This document shows, piece by piece, positions 17,825-28,332 of a stretch of 64,000 bases of DNA. Within the stretch, counting starts at the first letter, position 1. Each line of letters begins with the position of its first letter. The notes under the pieces are model-generated. The model was not told the DNA's origin and ran no database searches. It saw only the letters and a program-made list of their open reading frames with translations. The stretch is from Cyclobacterium sp. 1_MG-2023 (GTDB lineage: Bacteria > Bacteroidota > Bacteroidia > Cytophagales > Cyclobacteriaceae): the NCBI RefSeq assembly GCF_030546805.1, contig NZ_JAUOPC010000008.1, positions 233,929-297,928 of the forward strand, written 5' to 3'. A program made the position numbers and the translations under genes.

Positions 17825-18652
17825 ATGTCAGATAAAGAATTAGAAAAGAAGTCAGTATTCCTGAGAAAAAATATTCTCAAATACATTTATAAAGCAAAAG
17901 CCGGACATACCGGAGGTAGCTTGTCTTGTGTGGACATATTGAATGTATTGTACAATAAAGTACTTAATGTAGACACCGAAAATTTCAGAATCCCCGATAG
18001 AGACCGCTATATTCAAAGTAAGGGACATTGCGTAGAAGCCTTGTTTGTCACGCTTGCAGACAGAGGTTTTTTCCCTGAATCAGATCTGGAAACGCTTTGT
18101 CAGTACCAATCTCACTATATCGGCCACCCTACAAAAAAAGTCAATGGTGTGGAGCAAAATACCGGAGCTTTGGGCCATGGTTTACCTATCTGCGTCGGAG
18201 AGGCTATTGCAGCCAAACTGGACAAAAAGCAACACCGGGTATTTACGCTTTTAGGAGATGGTGAATTGCCTGAAGGCTCCAACTGGGAAGCATTTCTTTC
18301 CGCATCGCATTATAAATTGGACAACCTTTACGCGATTTTGGACAATAACAAACAGCAAATTACAGGTTCAAATCAGGAAGTAATGAATACTGATTCCCTT
18401 AGGGACAAATTGGAAGCATTTGGTTGGTCAGTAAAAGAGGTTGATGGCCACAATTTGAATGCCTTGGTTTCAGCCTTAAACAATGGGCCTTTCCAAACAG
18501 GAAAGCCCAATTTCATCATTGCCCATACCGTAAAAGGAAAAGGGGTAAGCTATATGGAAGGCGTTTTAAAATGGCACCATGGCGTCCCAAGCACTGAACA
18601 ATATGAATTGGCATTGTCAGAACTAGATGCGGCTGAGGCATTAATCTCATAG
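17825..18652 (+). CDS. Transketolase N-terminal subunit (apulose-4-phosphate transketolase A-like)
   Basis: A 275-aa thiamine-diphosphate-binding subunit. Conserved features: KAGHTGGSLSCVDI near residue 27, SKGHCVEAL near 60, GALGHGLPICVGEA near 115, and the TPP/Mg motif starting LGDGELPEGSNWEAF near 143 and closing at LDNNKQ. This is only the N-terminal third of a one-chain transketolase; the rest is the next gene, 3 bases downstream. Split transketolases with an FGGY kinase and a ribose-type ABC importer are the AptA/AptB arrangement, which converts apulose-4-phosphate plus glyceraldehyde-3-phosphate to xylulose-5-phosphate plus dihydroxyacetone phosphate. A general pentose-phosphate transketolase role is less likely because of the operon. 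Confidence 0.88.
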   Translation: MSDKELEKKSVFLRKNILKYIYKAKAGHTGGSLSCVDILNVLYNKVLNVDTENFRIPDRDRYIQSKGHCVEALFVTLADRGFFPESDLETLCQYQSHYIGHPTKKVNGVEQNTGALGHGLPICVGEAIAAKLDKKQHRVFTLLGDGELPEGSNWEAFLSASHYKLDNLYAILDNNKQQITGSNQEVMNTDSLRDKLEAFGWSVKEVDGHNLNALVSALNNGPFQTGKPNFIIAHTVKGKGVSYMEGVLKWHHGVPSTEQYELALSELDAAEALIS

Positions 18653-18655
18653 ATC

Positions 18656-19627
18656 ATGGAACTGGATAAAATTGCAAAGAAAAATTTAAAAATGGGTAGA
18701 GCAAACCAAGAAGTTTTTGCTGAAACTATTGAAAACTTAGCTGCTGCTGATCCATCGATCATTGCCGTAACAAGTGACTCCCGTGGTTCGGGGAAACTGG
18801 TCCCCTTTGGACAGAAATATCCAAACCAGATTGTAGAGGTTGGCATTGCTGAACAAAATCTGGTAGGCGTTGCCGCTGGACTTGCTTCTGCGGGAAAGAA
18901 ACCATTTGCCGTTTCACCTGCTTGTTTCCTTACAGCAAGAGCACTGGAACAAATCAAAAACGATGTGGCCTATTCTGATAACCCCGTGAAATTGGTAGGA
19001 ATAAGTGCTGGCGTAAGCTACGGTGCATTAGGCACCACACATCATAGCCTTCATGACTTTGCCGTACTTAGAGCCATCAACAATATCACCATTGTGGTGC
19101 CAGCGGACAACTTCGAAACTGAACAGGCGGTTCGTTTAGCGGCCAATCTTAAACAACCGATTTACCTTCGCTTTGGTAAAAAAAGCGTACCCTTCTTGAG
19201 TGAAGAAAACCAAACATTCGAATTTGGTAAGGGGAGAGTAATCCGTGAAGGTGCTGACCTCACCATTATCGCCAATGGAGAAACCGTCCAACATGCATGG
19301 CAGGCAGCAGAGGTTTTGGAACAGCAGCATGGAATCACTACCAAGGTTATCAGCATGCATACCATCAAACCTTTGGACACAGAGCTTCTGGATGATTTAG
19401 CCAAAGCTGCAAAACCAATAATCACAGTAGAAGAACATATGGTAAACGGAGGATTAGGAGAAGCCTGTGCTTCCTACCTCTTTCAACAAGGGGCGAGAAA
19501 CCCATTCCATATTATGGGCGTTCCCGATGAGTACACCGTGACCGGTTCCCAAAATGACATCTTTAAGCATTACGGGATTTCCTGTGATGGCATAGTAGCG
19601 AAAGCAACATTAGTCTTAAAAAATTAA
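18656..19627 (+). CDS. Transketolase C-terminal subunit (apulose-4-phosphate transketolase B-like)
   Basis: A 323-aa partner of the preceding subunit, carrying the pyrimidine-binding and C-terminal domains. [18 protein letters not shown] near residue 62 holds the catalytic Glu that activates the thiazolium ring. [18 protein letters not shown] near 123 and RFGKKSVP near 175 are typical of this subunit, and the C-terminal domain from about 195 has the [14 protein letters not shown] block. The stop-to-start distance to subunit A is 3 bases, which suggests translational coupling and equal amounts. The sulfoquinovose transketolase route also uses split subunits but has no FGGY kinase, so it is a poorer fit here. 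Confidence 0.88.
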   Translation: MELDKIAKKNLKMGRANQEVFAETIENLAAADPSIIAVTSDSRGSGKLVPFGQKYPNQIVEVGIAEQNLVGVAAGLASAGKKPFAVSPACFLTARALEQIKNDVAYSDNPVKLVGISAGVSYGALGTTHHSLHDFAVLRAINNITIVVPADNFETEQAVRLAANLKQPIYLRFGKKSVPFLSEENQTFEFGKGRVIREGADLTIIANGETVQHAWQAAEVLEQQHGITTKVISMHTIKPLDTELLDDLAKAAKPIITVEEHMVNGGLGEACASYLFQQGARNPFHIMGVPDEYTVTGSQNDIFKHYGISCDGIVAKATLVLKN

Positions 19628-19641
19628 CACCCAAACCCAAA

Positions 19642-20598
19642 ATGACCAATTTCAACCCCTTAAGAATGCTTTGCTTTTTTGCAGTAGCATTGATTTTAAA
19701 TAGCTGCGGAGGACCTGATGAACGCGCCTTGAATCAACCTAAAAAGGTGGCCGTAATTGTGTCCACTCTTAACAATCCCTGGTTTGTAGTATTGGCAGAA
19801 ACAGCCGCAGATCGTGCTACTGAATTGGGATATGTGGCAACTATTTTTGATTCCCAAAACAATACCGCACTAGAAACAGATCATTTTGAAAACGCTGTTT
19901 CTTCAGGATATGACGCCATACTTTTCAACCCTACCGATGCAGATGGCTCGATTGCCAATGTAAGGATCGCCAAACAAAAAGGGGTACCGGTATTTTGCAT
20001 GGACCGAGAGATCAATGCAACGGATGCAGCCACAAGTCAGATTCTTTCAGACAGCTATGCCGGCTGCGTGGCCATTGGGAAATACTTTGTTGAAAAGCTC
20101 AATAAAAAGGGCAAGTATGTAGAGATACTAGGCTTAGTTGGCGACAACAATACCTGGAGCAGATCCAAGGGATTCCATTCTGTGGTCGACCATTACCCCG
20201 AACTTCAAATGGTTGCCCAGCAAAATGCAGATTTCGACAGAAACAAAGCCATGGAAGTTATGGAATCCATACTACAGGTGCACCCCGACATCAAGGGGGT
20301 ATTTTGTGGCAATGATGCCATGGCGATGGGAGCATATCAGGCACTTGTTTCTTCAGGCAAAGCAGATCAGGTAATGGTTTTTGGATTCGATGGTGCAAGC
20401 GATGTTATTAACTCCATCAGAGACAAGAAAATACTGGCCACAGGCATGCAGTTCCCAAAATTGATCGCCAGGACAGCAGCGGAATACGCACTATCCTATT
20501 TTGATGGAAAGCGGGATTTTGCCCAGAAGGTACCTGTAACGGTGGAAATGGTCAACCAGGAAAATGTAATGGATTACCAAGCCTACGGAAGCAAATGA
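19642..20598 (+). CDS. Sugar ABC transporter substrate-binding lipoprotein (ribose-binding type)
   Basis: A 318-aa periplasmic-binding protein of the LacI/RbsB fold (Peripla_BP_4). The leader ends LILNSCGG with the lipid-anchored Cys at about residue 22. The mature protein opens [20 protein letters not shown] and has [41 protein letters not shown] and [14 protein letters not shown], the usual hinge and ligand-pocket segments. Its gene overlaps the next one by 4 bases. Ribose-type binding proteins include known D-apiose binders, so the ligand here is plausibly D-apiose (inference). Confidence 0.9.
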   Translation: MTNFNPLRMLCFFAVALILNSCGGPDERALNQPKKVAVIVSTLNNPWFVVLAETAADRATELGYVATIFDSQNNTALETDHFENAVSSGYDAILFNPTDADGSIANVRIAKQKGVPVFCMDREINATDAATSQILSDSYAGCVAIGKYFVEKLNKKGKYVEILGLVGDNNTWSRSKGFHSVVDHYPELQMVAQQNADFDRNKAMEVMESILQVHPDIKGVFCGNDAMAMGAYQALVSSGKADQVMVFGFDGASDVINSIRDKKILATGMQFPKLIARTAAEYALSYFDGKRDFAQKVPVTVEMVNQENVMDYQAYGSK

Positions 20599-21218
20599 AC
20601 AGGAAAGCAATTAAATACAGCATTGGAATACTTGTCATCGGTTTATTGGGATATAACTCCGTCTATTTTCAGCCACTGGATAAAAAACTGGCAGATGGAA
20701 ATGAAATAAGTTTTGATGCAAAAGCCTATGTGGATGGAATTTGGAGCAATGAATTAATGAAGGTCTATAAAGATGCACCAGACATTGCGCTCTTAATAGA
20801 TAGCTTGGAGCAAAATACGGTTGCTGCCTTTGAAACTTATGGATACGCACTGGGCATTGGGAATATCGGCTATTTCAGGGTCCAAGGAGAAGGTCTGGTT
20901 ACAGCCGTCAATAACAACAATGTCCTGCTGCAAGTGGGAAGCCATGTGATTGAAGTGGAAACGGAATTTGTGTATGGGAATGCCATCCGAGACGCTTCAG
21001 GTTTAGTCAAGTTAAATGATTATGACAACTCCTCTGATTTTAACAGCATCTCTGAATCAATCAATGAAAAAATTCGAAAGGAGCTTATCCCGGAATTCAG
21101 GTCTAAAGTAAAAATAGGAGATAAGGTAAGGTTTGAGGGGGCGATTGAGCTCAATAAAGCGCACCTAAAACTTAGCCAGATTGAGGTGATTCCTATTACT
21201 CTTCAAATAACAGAATAG
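20595..21218 (+). CDS. DUF2291 family protein associated with the ABC importer
   Basis: A 207-aa protein with an N-terminal hydrophobic anchor ([16 protein letters not shown], about 10-25) and a periplasmic body. It contains [16 protein letters not shown] and [23 protein letters not shown], and ends with a [12 protein letters not shown] module of OB-fold appearance. DUF2291 proteins are found almost only beside ribose-type ABC transporters, and their role is unknown. The start overlaps the binding-protein stop (ATGA), and the ATPase ATG follows one base after its stop, so it is firmly inside the transporter operon. It is probably an accessory periplasmic component. Confidence 0.85.
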   Translation: MNRKAIKYSIGILVIGLLGYNSVYFQPLDKKLADGNEISFDAKAYVDGIWSNELMKVYKDAPDIALLIDSLEQNTVAAFETYGYALGIGNIGYFRVQGEGLVTAVNNNNVLLQVGSHVIEVETEFVYGNAIRDASGLVKLNDYDNSSDFNSISESINEKIRKELIPEFRSKVKIGDKVRFEGAIELNKAHLKLSQIEVIPITLQITE

Positions 21219-21219
21219 C

Positions 21220-22740
21220 ATGACAGCGCTACTTGAAGTCCAACAAATAACCAAGAAGTTCTCCGGGGTGACTGCTCTCAGCCAAGTGGATTTGCGCCTC
21301 GAGGGAGGGAAAGTCACCGCCTTAATTGGTGAAAATGGTGCTGGAAAATCCACTTTATTGAAGATCATGTCGGGAATTCACACCGATTACGAAGGTGAGC
21401 TATTATTTAAAGGTCAGGAAATCAAATTCTCCAGACCGAAAGATGCCCAGGATATGGGCATATCCATTATCCATCAGGAATTAAACCTTATCCCCTACCT
21501 CACTGTAGCCCAAAATATTTTTCTGGGCAGAGAATTGGTCAATGCTTTTGGATTTTTGGACCGTGATAAAATGATCCGAAAAACCAAAGCACTTTTGGAA
21601 AGGCTAAAACTGGAAGTAGAACCTACAGCCTTGGTAAGCACCCTGAGAGTAGGCCAACAACAAATCGTAGAAATTGCCAAGGCACTATTAACTGAATCAT
21701 CCGTAGTATTTATGGATGAACCTACCTCTGCAATAGGAGAAAGTGAAACGGCTGTCCTTTTTGAAATAATTAACAAGTTAAAAGCTGAAGGAAAAGCCAT
21801 TGTCTACATATCACACAAGCTGGAAGAGCTGTTTGCCTTGGCTGACAATTTTGTGGTTTTACGAGACGGAAAAGTCGTTGGACAAGGCGAGATTTCAGCC
21901 ATTTCCCGCCCCATGCTGATCAATATGATGGCTGGCCGTTCAGTAAAGGTCATTAAAAAATCCAATAAAAAGTCCTCTAAAGAAAAAGTTTTACAAGTCA
22001 AAAACCTGCAATTAACAAACCCTGACAATCCCAGCCGACCTTTGCTTAACAATATTCATTTTGACCTGCACAATGGGGAAGTACTGGGAATTTATGGATT
22101 GATGGGTGCCGGAAGGACAGAACTTTGCGAAAGCTTGTTTGGCCTCCACCACCGCAGAATGACCGGGAGTATCGAATTGGAAGGAAAAGAAATGCTTTTC
22201 AAAAACCCGATAATGGCCATTGAAGCAGGTATGGCACTGGTGCCGGAAGACCGTAAAAAAGACGGGATTGTACCCAATATGTCTGTAGGCAAAAACCTAA
22301 GCCTTTCCGTTCTGGAGCAGGTAAGCAGCTATGGATTTCTAAACAGTACTTTACAGACAACACTTTACGACAAATATGTAGCCTCACTAAAGATAAAAGT
22401 ACACAGTGAAGAACAACTTATTAAAAACCTAAGTGGTGGAAACCAACAAAAGGTTATTCTCGGCAAATGGATAGCCCGGTCTCCAAAAGTTCTTATGCTG
22501 GATGAGCCCACTCGAGGCATTGATATCAATGCTAAAAATGAAATCTATGAATTGATTTCCCAATTGAGCCAATCGGGCATCTCTATTCTCGTCGTCTCTT
22601 CAGAAATCCCAGAAATTCTAGCCATTTCTGACAGGATACTTGTGATGGCTGAAGGGGAAATTTCCGCTCAATTTTCAAGTGAAGATGCTACAGAAAACAA
22701 TATTATGAATGCCTGCATACCGGAAAACCTGACCAAATGA
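21220..22740 (+). CDS. Sugar ABC transporter ATPase, two fused nucleotide-binding domains (RbsA/XylG-like)
   Basis: A 506-aa cytoplasmic ATPase. The first domain has Walker A GENGAGKST (about 38), a signature region LRVGQQQ and Walker B VVFMDEPTS. The second has the degenerate Walker A GLMGAGRTE typical of RbsA, then LSGGNQQKV and LMLDEPTRG. The C-terminal half lacks the canonical GK-S/T of Walker A, as is normal for these tandem ATPases, where only one site is fully active. The 4-base overlap with the permease gene indicates translational coupling. It energises import of the sugar captured by the upstream lipoprotein. Confidence 0.93.
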   Translation: MTALLEVQQITKKFSGVTALSQVDLRLEGGKVTALIGENGAGKSTLLKIMSGIHTDYEGELLFKGQEIKFSRPKDAQDMGISIIHQELNLIPYLTVAQNIFLGRELVNAFGFLDRDKMIRKTKALLERLKLEVEPTALVSTLRVGQQQIVEIAKALLTESSVVFMDEPTSAIGESETAVLFEIINKLKAEGKAIVYISHKLEELFALADNFVVLRDGKVVGQGEISAISRPMLINMMAGRSVKVIKKSNKKSSKEKVLQVKNLQLTNPDNPSRPLLNNIHFDLHNGEVLGIYGLMGAGRTELCESLFGLHHRRMTGSIELEGKEMLFKNPIMAIEAGMALVPEDRKKDGIVPNMSVGKNLSLSVLEQVSSYGFLNSTLQTTLYDKYVASLKIKVHSEEQLIKNLSGGNQQKVILGKWIARSPKVLMLDEPTRGIDINAKNEIYELISQLSQSGISILVVSSEIPEILAISDRILVMAEGEISAQFSSEDATENNIMNACIPENLTK

Positions 22741-23711
22741 TCTCTATAAAGAAAAAATTAAATATCGCTCAATTTCAGTCCCTCATTGCCTTGTTTATTT
22801 TATGCCTGGGTCTGGCTTTGATGACAGACAATTTTATGACTACAGACAATTTCTGGAATGTCATGCGTCAGATTTCGGTAAACGTTTGCATTTCAGTGGG
22901 CATGACCCTGGTGATTTTAACTGCTGGAATTGATCTTTCTGTAGGTTCTATTCTGGCTTTTTGCGGGGCTGTTACTGCCGGCCTGCTTAGCAATGGAATC
23001 AGCATTCCTGCTCTCAATTTATTCATAGGCTTTACCGTTTTAGGAGCTGTACTTGCAGGCCTACTTGTTGGGGGTGGCTTAGGGTTTATCAATGGCTATG
23101 CCATTACCAAATTTAAAGTCCCTCCCTTTGTGGCTACCCTGGCCATGCTTACAATGGCACGTGGTTTCACCATGCTTTGGACCAAGGGGCATCCGATTTC
23201 GGGTTTGGGCGAGACCTTTGGTTTTTTAGGTACAGGTTGGTTTTTGGGCATCCCCATGCCGGTTTGGATTTCAGGAATTGTGGTCGTTACAGCGATAGTT
23301 CTAACCGGAAAAACACGGTTTGGCAGGTACATCTATGCCATAGGTGGCAATGAAAATGCCTCACTACTCTCCGGAATACCCATTGCAAAAGTTAAAATGT
23401 GGGTATATGCCCTTGCCGGCATACTTGCCGCAGTAGGTGGGATTTTGGTAACGGCTCGTCTGGATTCTGCTCAACCCAATGCCGGCTTCAGTTATGAGTT
23501 GGATGCCATCGCTGCAGTGGTGATTGGAGGAACTTCCCTATCAGGTGGAAGGGGAACCATCCTGGGAACTGTGTTAGGTGCTATCATTATCGGGGTCCTA
23601 AATAATGGGCTGATCCTTTTGAGCGTTTCCCCATTTTGGCAACAAGTAATTAAAGGGCTGGTCATTCTCCTTGCGGTAATCATTGACAAGTCCAACCAGA
23701 AAAGTGAATAA
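22737..23711 (+). CDS. Sugar ABC transporter permease (RbsC-like)
   Basis: A 324-aa inner-membrane permease with about nine to ten hydrophobic segments. It has the family blocks SVGMTLVILTAGIDLSVGS and VVIGGTSLSGGRGTILGTV; the latter includes the coupling segment that contacts the ATPase. It probably functions as a homodimer. It is the last of four overlapping or closely spaced transporter genes, and the kinase follows after 46 bases. No outer-membrane porin or TonB-dependent receptor is encoded with it, so how the sugar crosses the outer membrane is not shown here. Confidence 0.93.
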   Translation: MISIKKKLNIAQFQSLIALFILCLGLALMTDNFMTTDNFWNVMRQISVNVCISVGMTLVILTAGIDLSVGSILAFCGAVTAGLLSNGISIPALNLFIGFTVLGAVLAGLLVGGGLGFINGYAITKFKVPPFVATLAMLTMARGFTMLWTKGHPISGLGETFGFLGTGWFLGIPMPVWISGIVVVTAIVLTGKTRFGRYIYAIGGNENASLLSGIPIAKVKMWVYALAGILAAVGGILVTARLDSAQPNAGFSYELDAIAAVVIGGTSLSGGRGTILGTVLGAIIIGVLNNGLILLSVSPFWQQVIKGLVILLAVIIDKSNQKSE

Positions 23712-23757
23712 ACGAGCGTTGCTTAAGTCCTAACAACAACGCATTACGAAAATAAAA

Positions 23758-25233
23758 ATGTCATATATATTAGCCATAGATCAAGGAACAAGCAGTACCA
23801 AAACCATCGTTTTTGATGAACAAGGTAAAGCTTTGCACAAGGAGACCGCACCACTAAAAACCCACTACCTTGATGGTAACCGGGTAGAGCAGGAGCCTGA
23901 AGAAATCTATCTAAACATATTAAGCTCAATAGGCAAATGCCTGGAAGGATTTAGGGCTAAAAACGGTGATTTGAGCAAAATCAAAGCCTGCGGCATTTCC
24001 AATCAACGCGAAACTTTTGTCCTGTGGAACAAAGCAGGTGAGGCACTTTACAATGCTGTAGTTTGGCAATGTAAACGATCTGTCCCTGTTTGTGAGCGAC
24101 TGAAAAGCGAGGGGCTCGCACCCAAAATCAATCAAAAAACAGGATTAATCATTGACCCCTATTTCTCTGGCACAAAGGTGATCTGGCTGTATGAAAACGA
24201 GCCTAAAATCAAACAGGCAATAGACAATGGAGAGGCTTTTTTTGGCACCATTGATACCTGGTTGCTTTATAAATTAACCAAGGGGCAGTCCTATTTGACC
24301 GATTATACCAATGCTTCCAGAACCTTGTTTTTTGATTTAAACAAGCTTTGCTGGGACAAAGAGTTATTGGAGGATTTCGGTTTGTCAAAGCTCAATTTAC
24401 CAAAGGTAAAACCTTCTTCCTTTCATTTTGGAGACAGCAATTTTGAAGGATTAATAGGTCATTCTGTCAGTATTTCGGCCATGATTGGAGATTCCCATGC
24501 AGCAGCTTTTGGTGAAGGATGTTTTGAACAAGGAAGTGCAAAAGCAACCCTGGGCACCGGGAGTTCTATTTTAATGAATATAGGAAGTAAACCAAAAACT
24601 TCTCAGCATGGCATGGTGACCACCATTTGCTGGAGCACTGAAGATCGGGTGGATTATGCACTGGAAGGAATCATCGTCTCAGCCGGTGCCACAATTGAAT
24701 GGGTTAAAAACCAACTCGGTTTGTTTGAAAATGCTGCAGACTTAGAGGAAATATGCTATTCCTTGCCAGACAATGGTGGCGTATATATCGTGCCTGCTTT
24801 CTCCGGATTAGGAGCACCACATTGGGACATGAAGCGGAAAGCGTCCATTGAAGGGCTTTCATTTGACTCCACCAAAAATCATGTGGTAAGGGCAGCGGTA
24901 GAGTCTGTTCCCTATCAAATAAAAGATGTGATATCAGCCATGGAAGTAGATTCAGGCACCCCACTTTCTGAACTCAAGATTGACGGAGGGATTACCGCAA
25001 ATAAATTTGTATTGCAATTCTTAGCAGACCTGCTTGAAAGGAAAGTCACCAATATAGCCATTGCAGATGTTTCCGCTTTAGGAGCTGCCTATTTGGCTGG
25101 ACTTCAATCAAAAATATACGAAAGTCTGGAGCAACTCCAGGGATTTAACCAGACTGCCAACAGCACCTTGGCGGGAGATGGCAGGAACAAAGCAAAACAG
25201 GCCTATAAAGGATGGAAAAACGTGATTGGATAA
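23758..25233 (+). CDS. FGGY-family kinase, glycerol-kinase-like (candidate apulose kinase)
   Basis: A 491-aa cytoplasmic kinase. The N-terminal phosphate loop is AIDQGTSSTKTIVFDEQG. Residues that hold glycerol in GlpK are mostly kept: Arg84-Glu85 (SNQRET), Trp103 (VVWQCKR), Tyr135 (DPYFSGTKV) and the catalytic Asp245. The Gln that follows Asp in GlpK (GDQQ) is replaced by Ser246 (GDSHAA), and the C-terminal DGGITANKF block is normal. This suggests phosphorylation of a glycerol-like CH2OH on a different substrate. Beside a split transketolase and a sugar isomerase, apulose to apulose-4-phosphate (AplK type) is the best inference. A true glycerol kinase is the main alternative. Confidence 0.85.
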   Translation: MSYILAIDQGTSSTKTIVFDEQGKALHKETAPLKTHYLDGNRVEQEPEEIYLNILSSIGKCLEGFRAKNGDLSKIKACGISNQRETFVLWNKAGEALYNAVVWQCKRSVPVCERLKSEGLAPKINQKTGLIIDPYFSGTKVIWLYENEPKIKQAIDNGEAFFGTIDTWLLYKLTKGQSYLTDYTNASRTLFFDLNKLCWDKELLEDFGLSKLNLPKVKPSSFHFGDSNFEGLIGHSVSISAMIGDSHAAAFGEGCFEQGSAKATLGTGSSILMNIGSKPKTSQHGMVTTICWSTEDRVDYALEGIIVSAGATIEWVKNQLGLFENAADLEEICYSLPDNGGVYIVPAFSGLGAPHWDMKRKASIEGLSFDSTKNHVVRAAVESVPYQIKDVISAMEVDSGTPLSELKIDGGITANKFVLQFLADLLERKVTNIAIADVSALGAAYLAGLQSKIYESLEQLQGFNQTANSTLAGDGRNKAKQAYKGWKNVIG

Positions 25234-25260
25234 ATTTTACCTCCACAAAGAAAATAAACC

Positions 25261-26685
25261 ATGAAAAACAAACTCAAAACACAACTGGCTCTTACCGTTT
25301 TATTGGCTATAGGCTTCAATAACCTAATGGCTCAAAACAAGGCAACTGATAAAACCAGGGTTATCGTCACCAGTGATGGAGAAATTGACGATCAATGCTC
25401 CATTGTTCGCTTTCTATATTATGTTAATGAATGGGATGTGGAAGGAATCATTACCTCTAGTTCGCAATATCACGCTCAGGATCATAATTGGCCCGGAGAT
25501 GATTGGATTGAGCCTTATCTGGATGCCTATGAAAAGGATTACCCAAATCTTGTAAAACACGACCCTGCATTTCCAACGGTAGATTTTCTTCGTAAACGCA
25601 CGCTGTTGGGAAATGTAAAAACTGAGGGTGAGATGACCGAAGTTACAGCAGGCTCAAGCCATATTGTGAAAGTTTTGTTGGACGAAACAGATGAACGACC
25701 TATTTGGATTCAAGCTTGGGGAGGAACAAATACAATTGCCAGGGCCTTGAAAACCATCGAGGAAAATTACCCTGAAAAAATGGAATATGTAGCCAATAAA
25801 ATTCGCCTTTACTTGATTTGGGAACAGGATAAGACATTCCAAGAATACATTCGACCAAAATGGGGAAAATACAATATTCCAACCATCATCTCTGATCAGT
25901 TTGAAGCCATAGCTTACCGATGGGCCAAGGTGCAGCCCAAAGAAATGCTGCCCTATTTTGAAGGACCATGGATGAAAGCCAATATTCTTGAAAACCACGG
26001 TGCATTGGCAGCGCTTTATCCGGCTATGGAAAATGGTGATTTCCGTTCTGAGGGTGACTCCCCTGCCTTTTTGCACAGCATACCCACAGGGTTAAGAAGC
26101 TTGGAATCACCTGGATATGGTGGCTGGGGAGGAAGGTTTGTCAAAGTACGTGAAAACACCTGGCTTGATCCTGTACCTGTACCAGGTTATCAATACCCTG
26201 AAGGCAGGTGGTATGGCAGCAATGGCTGGGGCAGACAAAGTTTGCGTGAAGGAAGCAAAGCCACCCCAACGCAGCGCAGCGAATATTTCAAACCCATGTG
26301 GCGTTGGTCAGACGCTTTGCAAAATGATTTTGCAGCTAGGGCAGACTGGGCTGTGAAATCTTATGAAGAAGCCAACCATGAACCTAAAGTAATACTTAAA
26401 CATAAGGACGATCTTAGTCTGAAAGCAGGGGCGAAAGTCAAGCTTGATGCTTCCCTATCAACGGATCCCGATAAAGATCAATTGAACTTTAAATGGTGGA
26501 AACACCAAGAGGCAAGCACTTATCCTGAAAGTATTGCTATTAGAAATTCTGAAAGTGAAAAGGCTACTTTTATTGTACCTGAAAATGCTTCCAAAGGGCA
26601 AACCATCCATATTATCTGTGAAGTAAGTGATATCGGAACGCCAAAACTTACCAGATATCGAAGGATAATCATTACAGTAAAATGA
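25261..26685 (+). CDS. DUF1593 / Sde182-like secreted protein with C-terminal PKD-like domain
   Basis: A 474-aa exported protein (signal peptide ends NLMAQNK, about residue 26). The first domain begins RVIVTSDGEIDDQCSIVRF with the Asp and Asp-Asp of nucleoside-hydrolase metal sites, then IWIQAWGGTNTIARAL. From about residue 375 comes an Ig/PKD-like domain with LKAGAKVKLDASLSTDPDKD, the usual Sde0182-type tail. It starts 27 bases after the kinase stop, so it belongs to the catabolic operon. Members are described as cellulose-binding, but the conserved metal site and placement here point to a hydrolytic role on a furanoside (inference). Confidence 0.85.
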   Translation: MKNKLKTQLALTVLLAIGFNNLMAQNKATDKTRVIVTSDGEIDDQCSIVRFLYYVNEWDVEGIITSSSQYHAQDHNWPGDDWIEPYLDAYEKDYPNLVKHDPAFPTVDFLRKRTLLGNVKTEGEMTEVTAGSSHIVKVLLDETDERPIWIQAWGGTNTIARALKTIEENYPEKMEYVANKIRLYLIWEQDKTFQEYIRPKWGKYNIPTIISDQFEAIAYRWAKVQPKEMLPYFEGPWMKANILENHGALAALYPAMENGDFRSEGDSPAFLHSIPTGLRSLESPGYGGWGGRFVKVRENTWLDPVPVPGYQYPEGRWYGSNGWGRQSLREGSKATPTQRSEYFKPMWRWSDALQNDFAARADWAVKSYEEANHEPKVILKHKDDLSLKAGAKVKLDASLSTDPDKDQLNFKWWKHQEASTYPESIAIRNSESEKATFIVPENASKGQTIHIICEVSDIGTPKLTRYRRIIITVK

Positions 26686-26774
26686 GCTGCTTTAGACCGG
26701 ACCTAAGATTATCTACAATATAGATGTAGTACTTTTCAAGTCTATGTCATTCTTTCCACTTAAACCCAAAAGTA

Positions 26775-28247
26775 ATGATCCCTATTAAACATTTAGCCTC
26801 CACCCTATCTCTCCTGCTTCTTTCATGCAATTTATATGCTCAGGCCCCATGGGAATCACATGGCCCACTTGAGGTTGCTCCTAATAGGCACCATATCTCC
26901 CATAAAGATGGCACGCCATTTTTATGGATTGCTGATACGGGCTGGGGCTTGTTTCAGCAACTTACAAGAGAGGAAGTAGATCTGTATCTCGACCACAGGC
27001 AAAAAACCGGCTTCAATGTCATACAGACGGTAGCCTTTTGGTACCCCCATGGAGGAGGAATAAAAAGTGGCCCTCACAATGCTGCCAATGCTTATAGTCA
27101 CAGGCCATTTACCGGTGGTGAAGATTCACCAAATACATCCGAACCATTAATCGTAGCGGGAGGAAGTACTGAGGCGCCCAATGATTATTGGGACCATGCA
27201 GATTACATTATTCAGGCCGTAAAGAAACGGAACATGTACCTGGCCCTACTTCCGAATTGGGGCAGGGCCTATATTTCCAACCAATTTGGTGGGGCACATT
27301 CCGAATTTACTGCACAGGAAGCCAAAGACTATGGTGAGTTTCTTGGCAAGAGATACCAAAATGAACCCCATATTCTTTGGGTATTAGGTGGGGATGCAAA
27401 AGGCTTTTACAAGGAAGGTGAGAAAAGCTTTGATTCACGGTCCATTTTCAGGGCCATGGCTGAAGGGATTGTTTATGGCGTTACTGGACAATCGGCAAAA
27501 TGGAATGAACCAAATCCTGCCTGGAAAAAAGTTTTTATCACCTATCACCCGGATGGGGATGCCACTATAAATTCATCAAATTGGTTTCACGAGGATGCCT
27601 GGCTAACCGCAAATGGGGTGGAAGTATGGAAGGAAGTTGAAAAAGTGTATCCAAGCATGTTGAGGGAATACAATTTGGATAATCCCAAAAAACCGAGTTT
27701 ATTCTTAGAGGGATCCTATGAATTTGGTGCCTACGGGCATGATTGTGGATGGATAACTCCTGTTCGTTTACGGCGCCAGGTCTACCATACCTTTTTTGCA
27801 GGAGGGGCCGGACACACTTATGGCGCAGGTCCAATTTGGCCCATGCGAGGCAATAGAGGAAGTTACAGCTGTGGGTACACCTGGCAACAAGCCTTGGATT
27901 TTCCTGGTGCTGTGCAGTTTGCCCAACTTGCCAAAAAATTCCTTATCGACCATCAATGGGCAGAATGGATTCCCGATCAAAGTATTTTGCAGGGCTCAGA
28001 AAGTGAAGGAGAAAGCCTGAAAACAGCTGTAAAACTGGACAATGGTGAAATGCTATTGGTGTATTTTTCCAATATATCCCAGGCCACTGTTAAAAATATA
28101 CTTTCAAAATCTGCAGAAGCCAAATGGTTTGATCCTAGTGAAGGCCGGGAAGCCAAAGCAGAAGCCTTCAAATCTGGTGAGCTACGACAAATAACACCTC
28201 CATCGGCATGGGAAGATGCCATTCTGGTCTTAACAGCAAAAGAGTAA
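26775..28247 (+). CDS. GH140-like glycoside hydrolase (DUF4038, apiosidase family)
   Basis: A 490-aa secreted TIM-barrel enzyme. The signal peptide ends NLYAQAPW (about residue 24). The barrel opens with [20 protein letters not shown] and [14 protein letters not shown], the DUF4038 hallmark. Asp207 in WVLGGDAKG and Glu312 in [10 protein letters not shown] sit at the ends of strands 4 and 7 and are the likely acid/base and nucleophile. A C-terminal beta domain (about 405-490) matches the collagen-binding-like module fused to this family. The characterised GH140 member cleaves D-apiose from RG-II. This is the main evidence that the operon handles apiose. It lies 89 bases after a DUF1593 gene and before another. 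Confidence 0.87.
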   Translation: MIPIKHLASTLSLLLLSCNLYAQAPWESHGPLEVAPNRHHISHKDGTPFLWIADTGWGLFQQLTREEVDLYLDHRQKTGFNVIQTVAFWYPHGGGIKSGPHNAANAYSHRPFTGGEDSPNTSEPLIVAGGSTEAPNDYWDHADYIIQAVKKRNMYLALLPNWGRAYISNQFGGAHSEFTAQEAKDYGEFLGKRYQNEPHILWVLGGDAKGFYKEGEKSFDSRSIFRAMAEGIVYGVTGQSAKWNEPNPAWKKVFITYHPDGDATINSSNWFHEDAWLTANGVEVWKEVEKVYPSMLREYNLDNPKKPSLFLEGSYEFGAYGHDCGWITPVRLRRQVYHTFFAGGAGHTYGAGPIWPMRGNRGSYSCGYTWQQALDFPGAVQFAQLAKKFLIDHQWAEWIPDQSILQGSESEGESLKTAVKLDNGEMLLVYFSNISQATVKNILSKSAEAKWFDPSEGREAKAEAFKSGELRQITPPSAWEDAILVLTAKE

Positions 28248-28332
28248 ATACCGGCCCCTATTCAGGAGCTTTCAAATTGTTTTAAACCTATTAAACATGT
28301 TTAAATTATTACCAACAAAAACGGCTCATCTC

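Noticed and set aside
17825..19627. Sulfoquinovose (sulfo-transketolase) pathway
   Set aside because: That route uses a split transketolase but no FGGY kinase, and no sulfoquinovosidase or sulfonate exporter is present.
23758..25233. Simple annotation as glycerol kinase
   Set aside because: The operon contains no glycerol genes and the pocket residue after the catalytic Asp differs, so a ketose such as apulose is the better inference.
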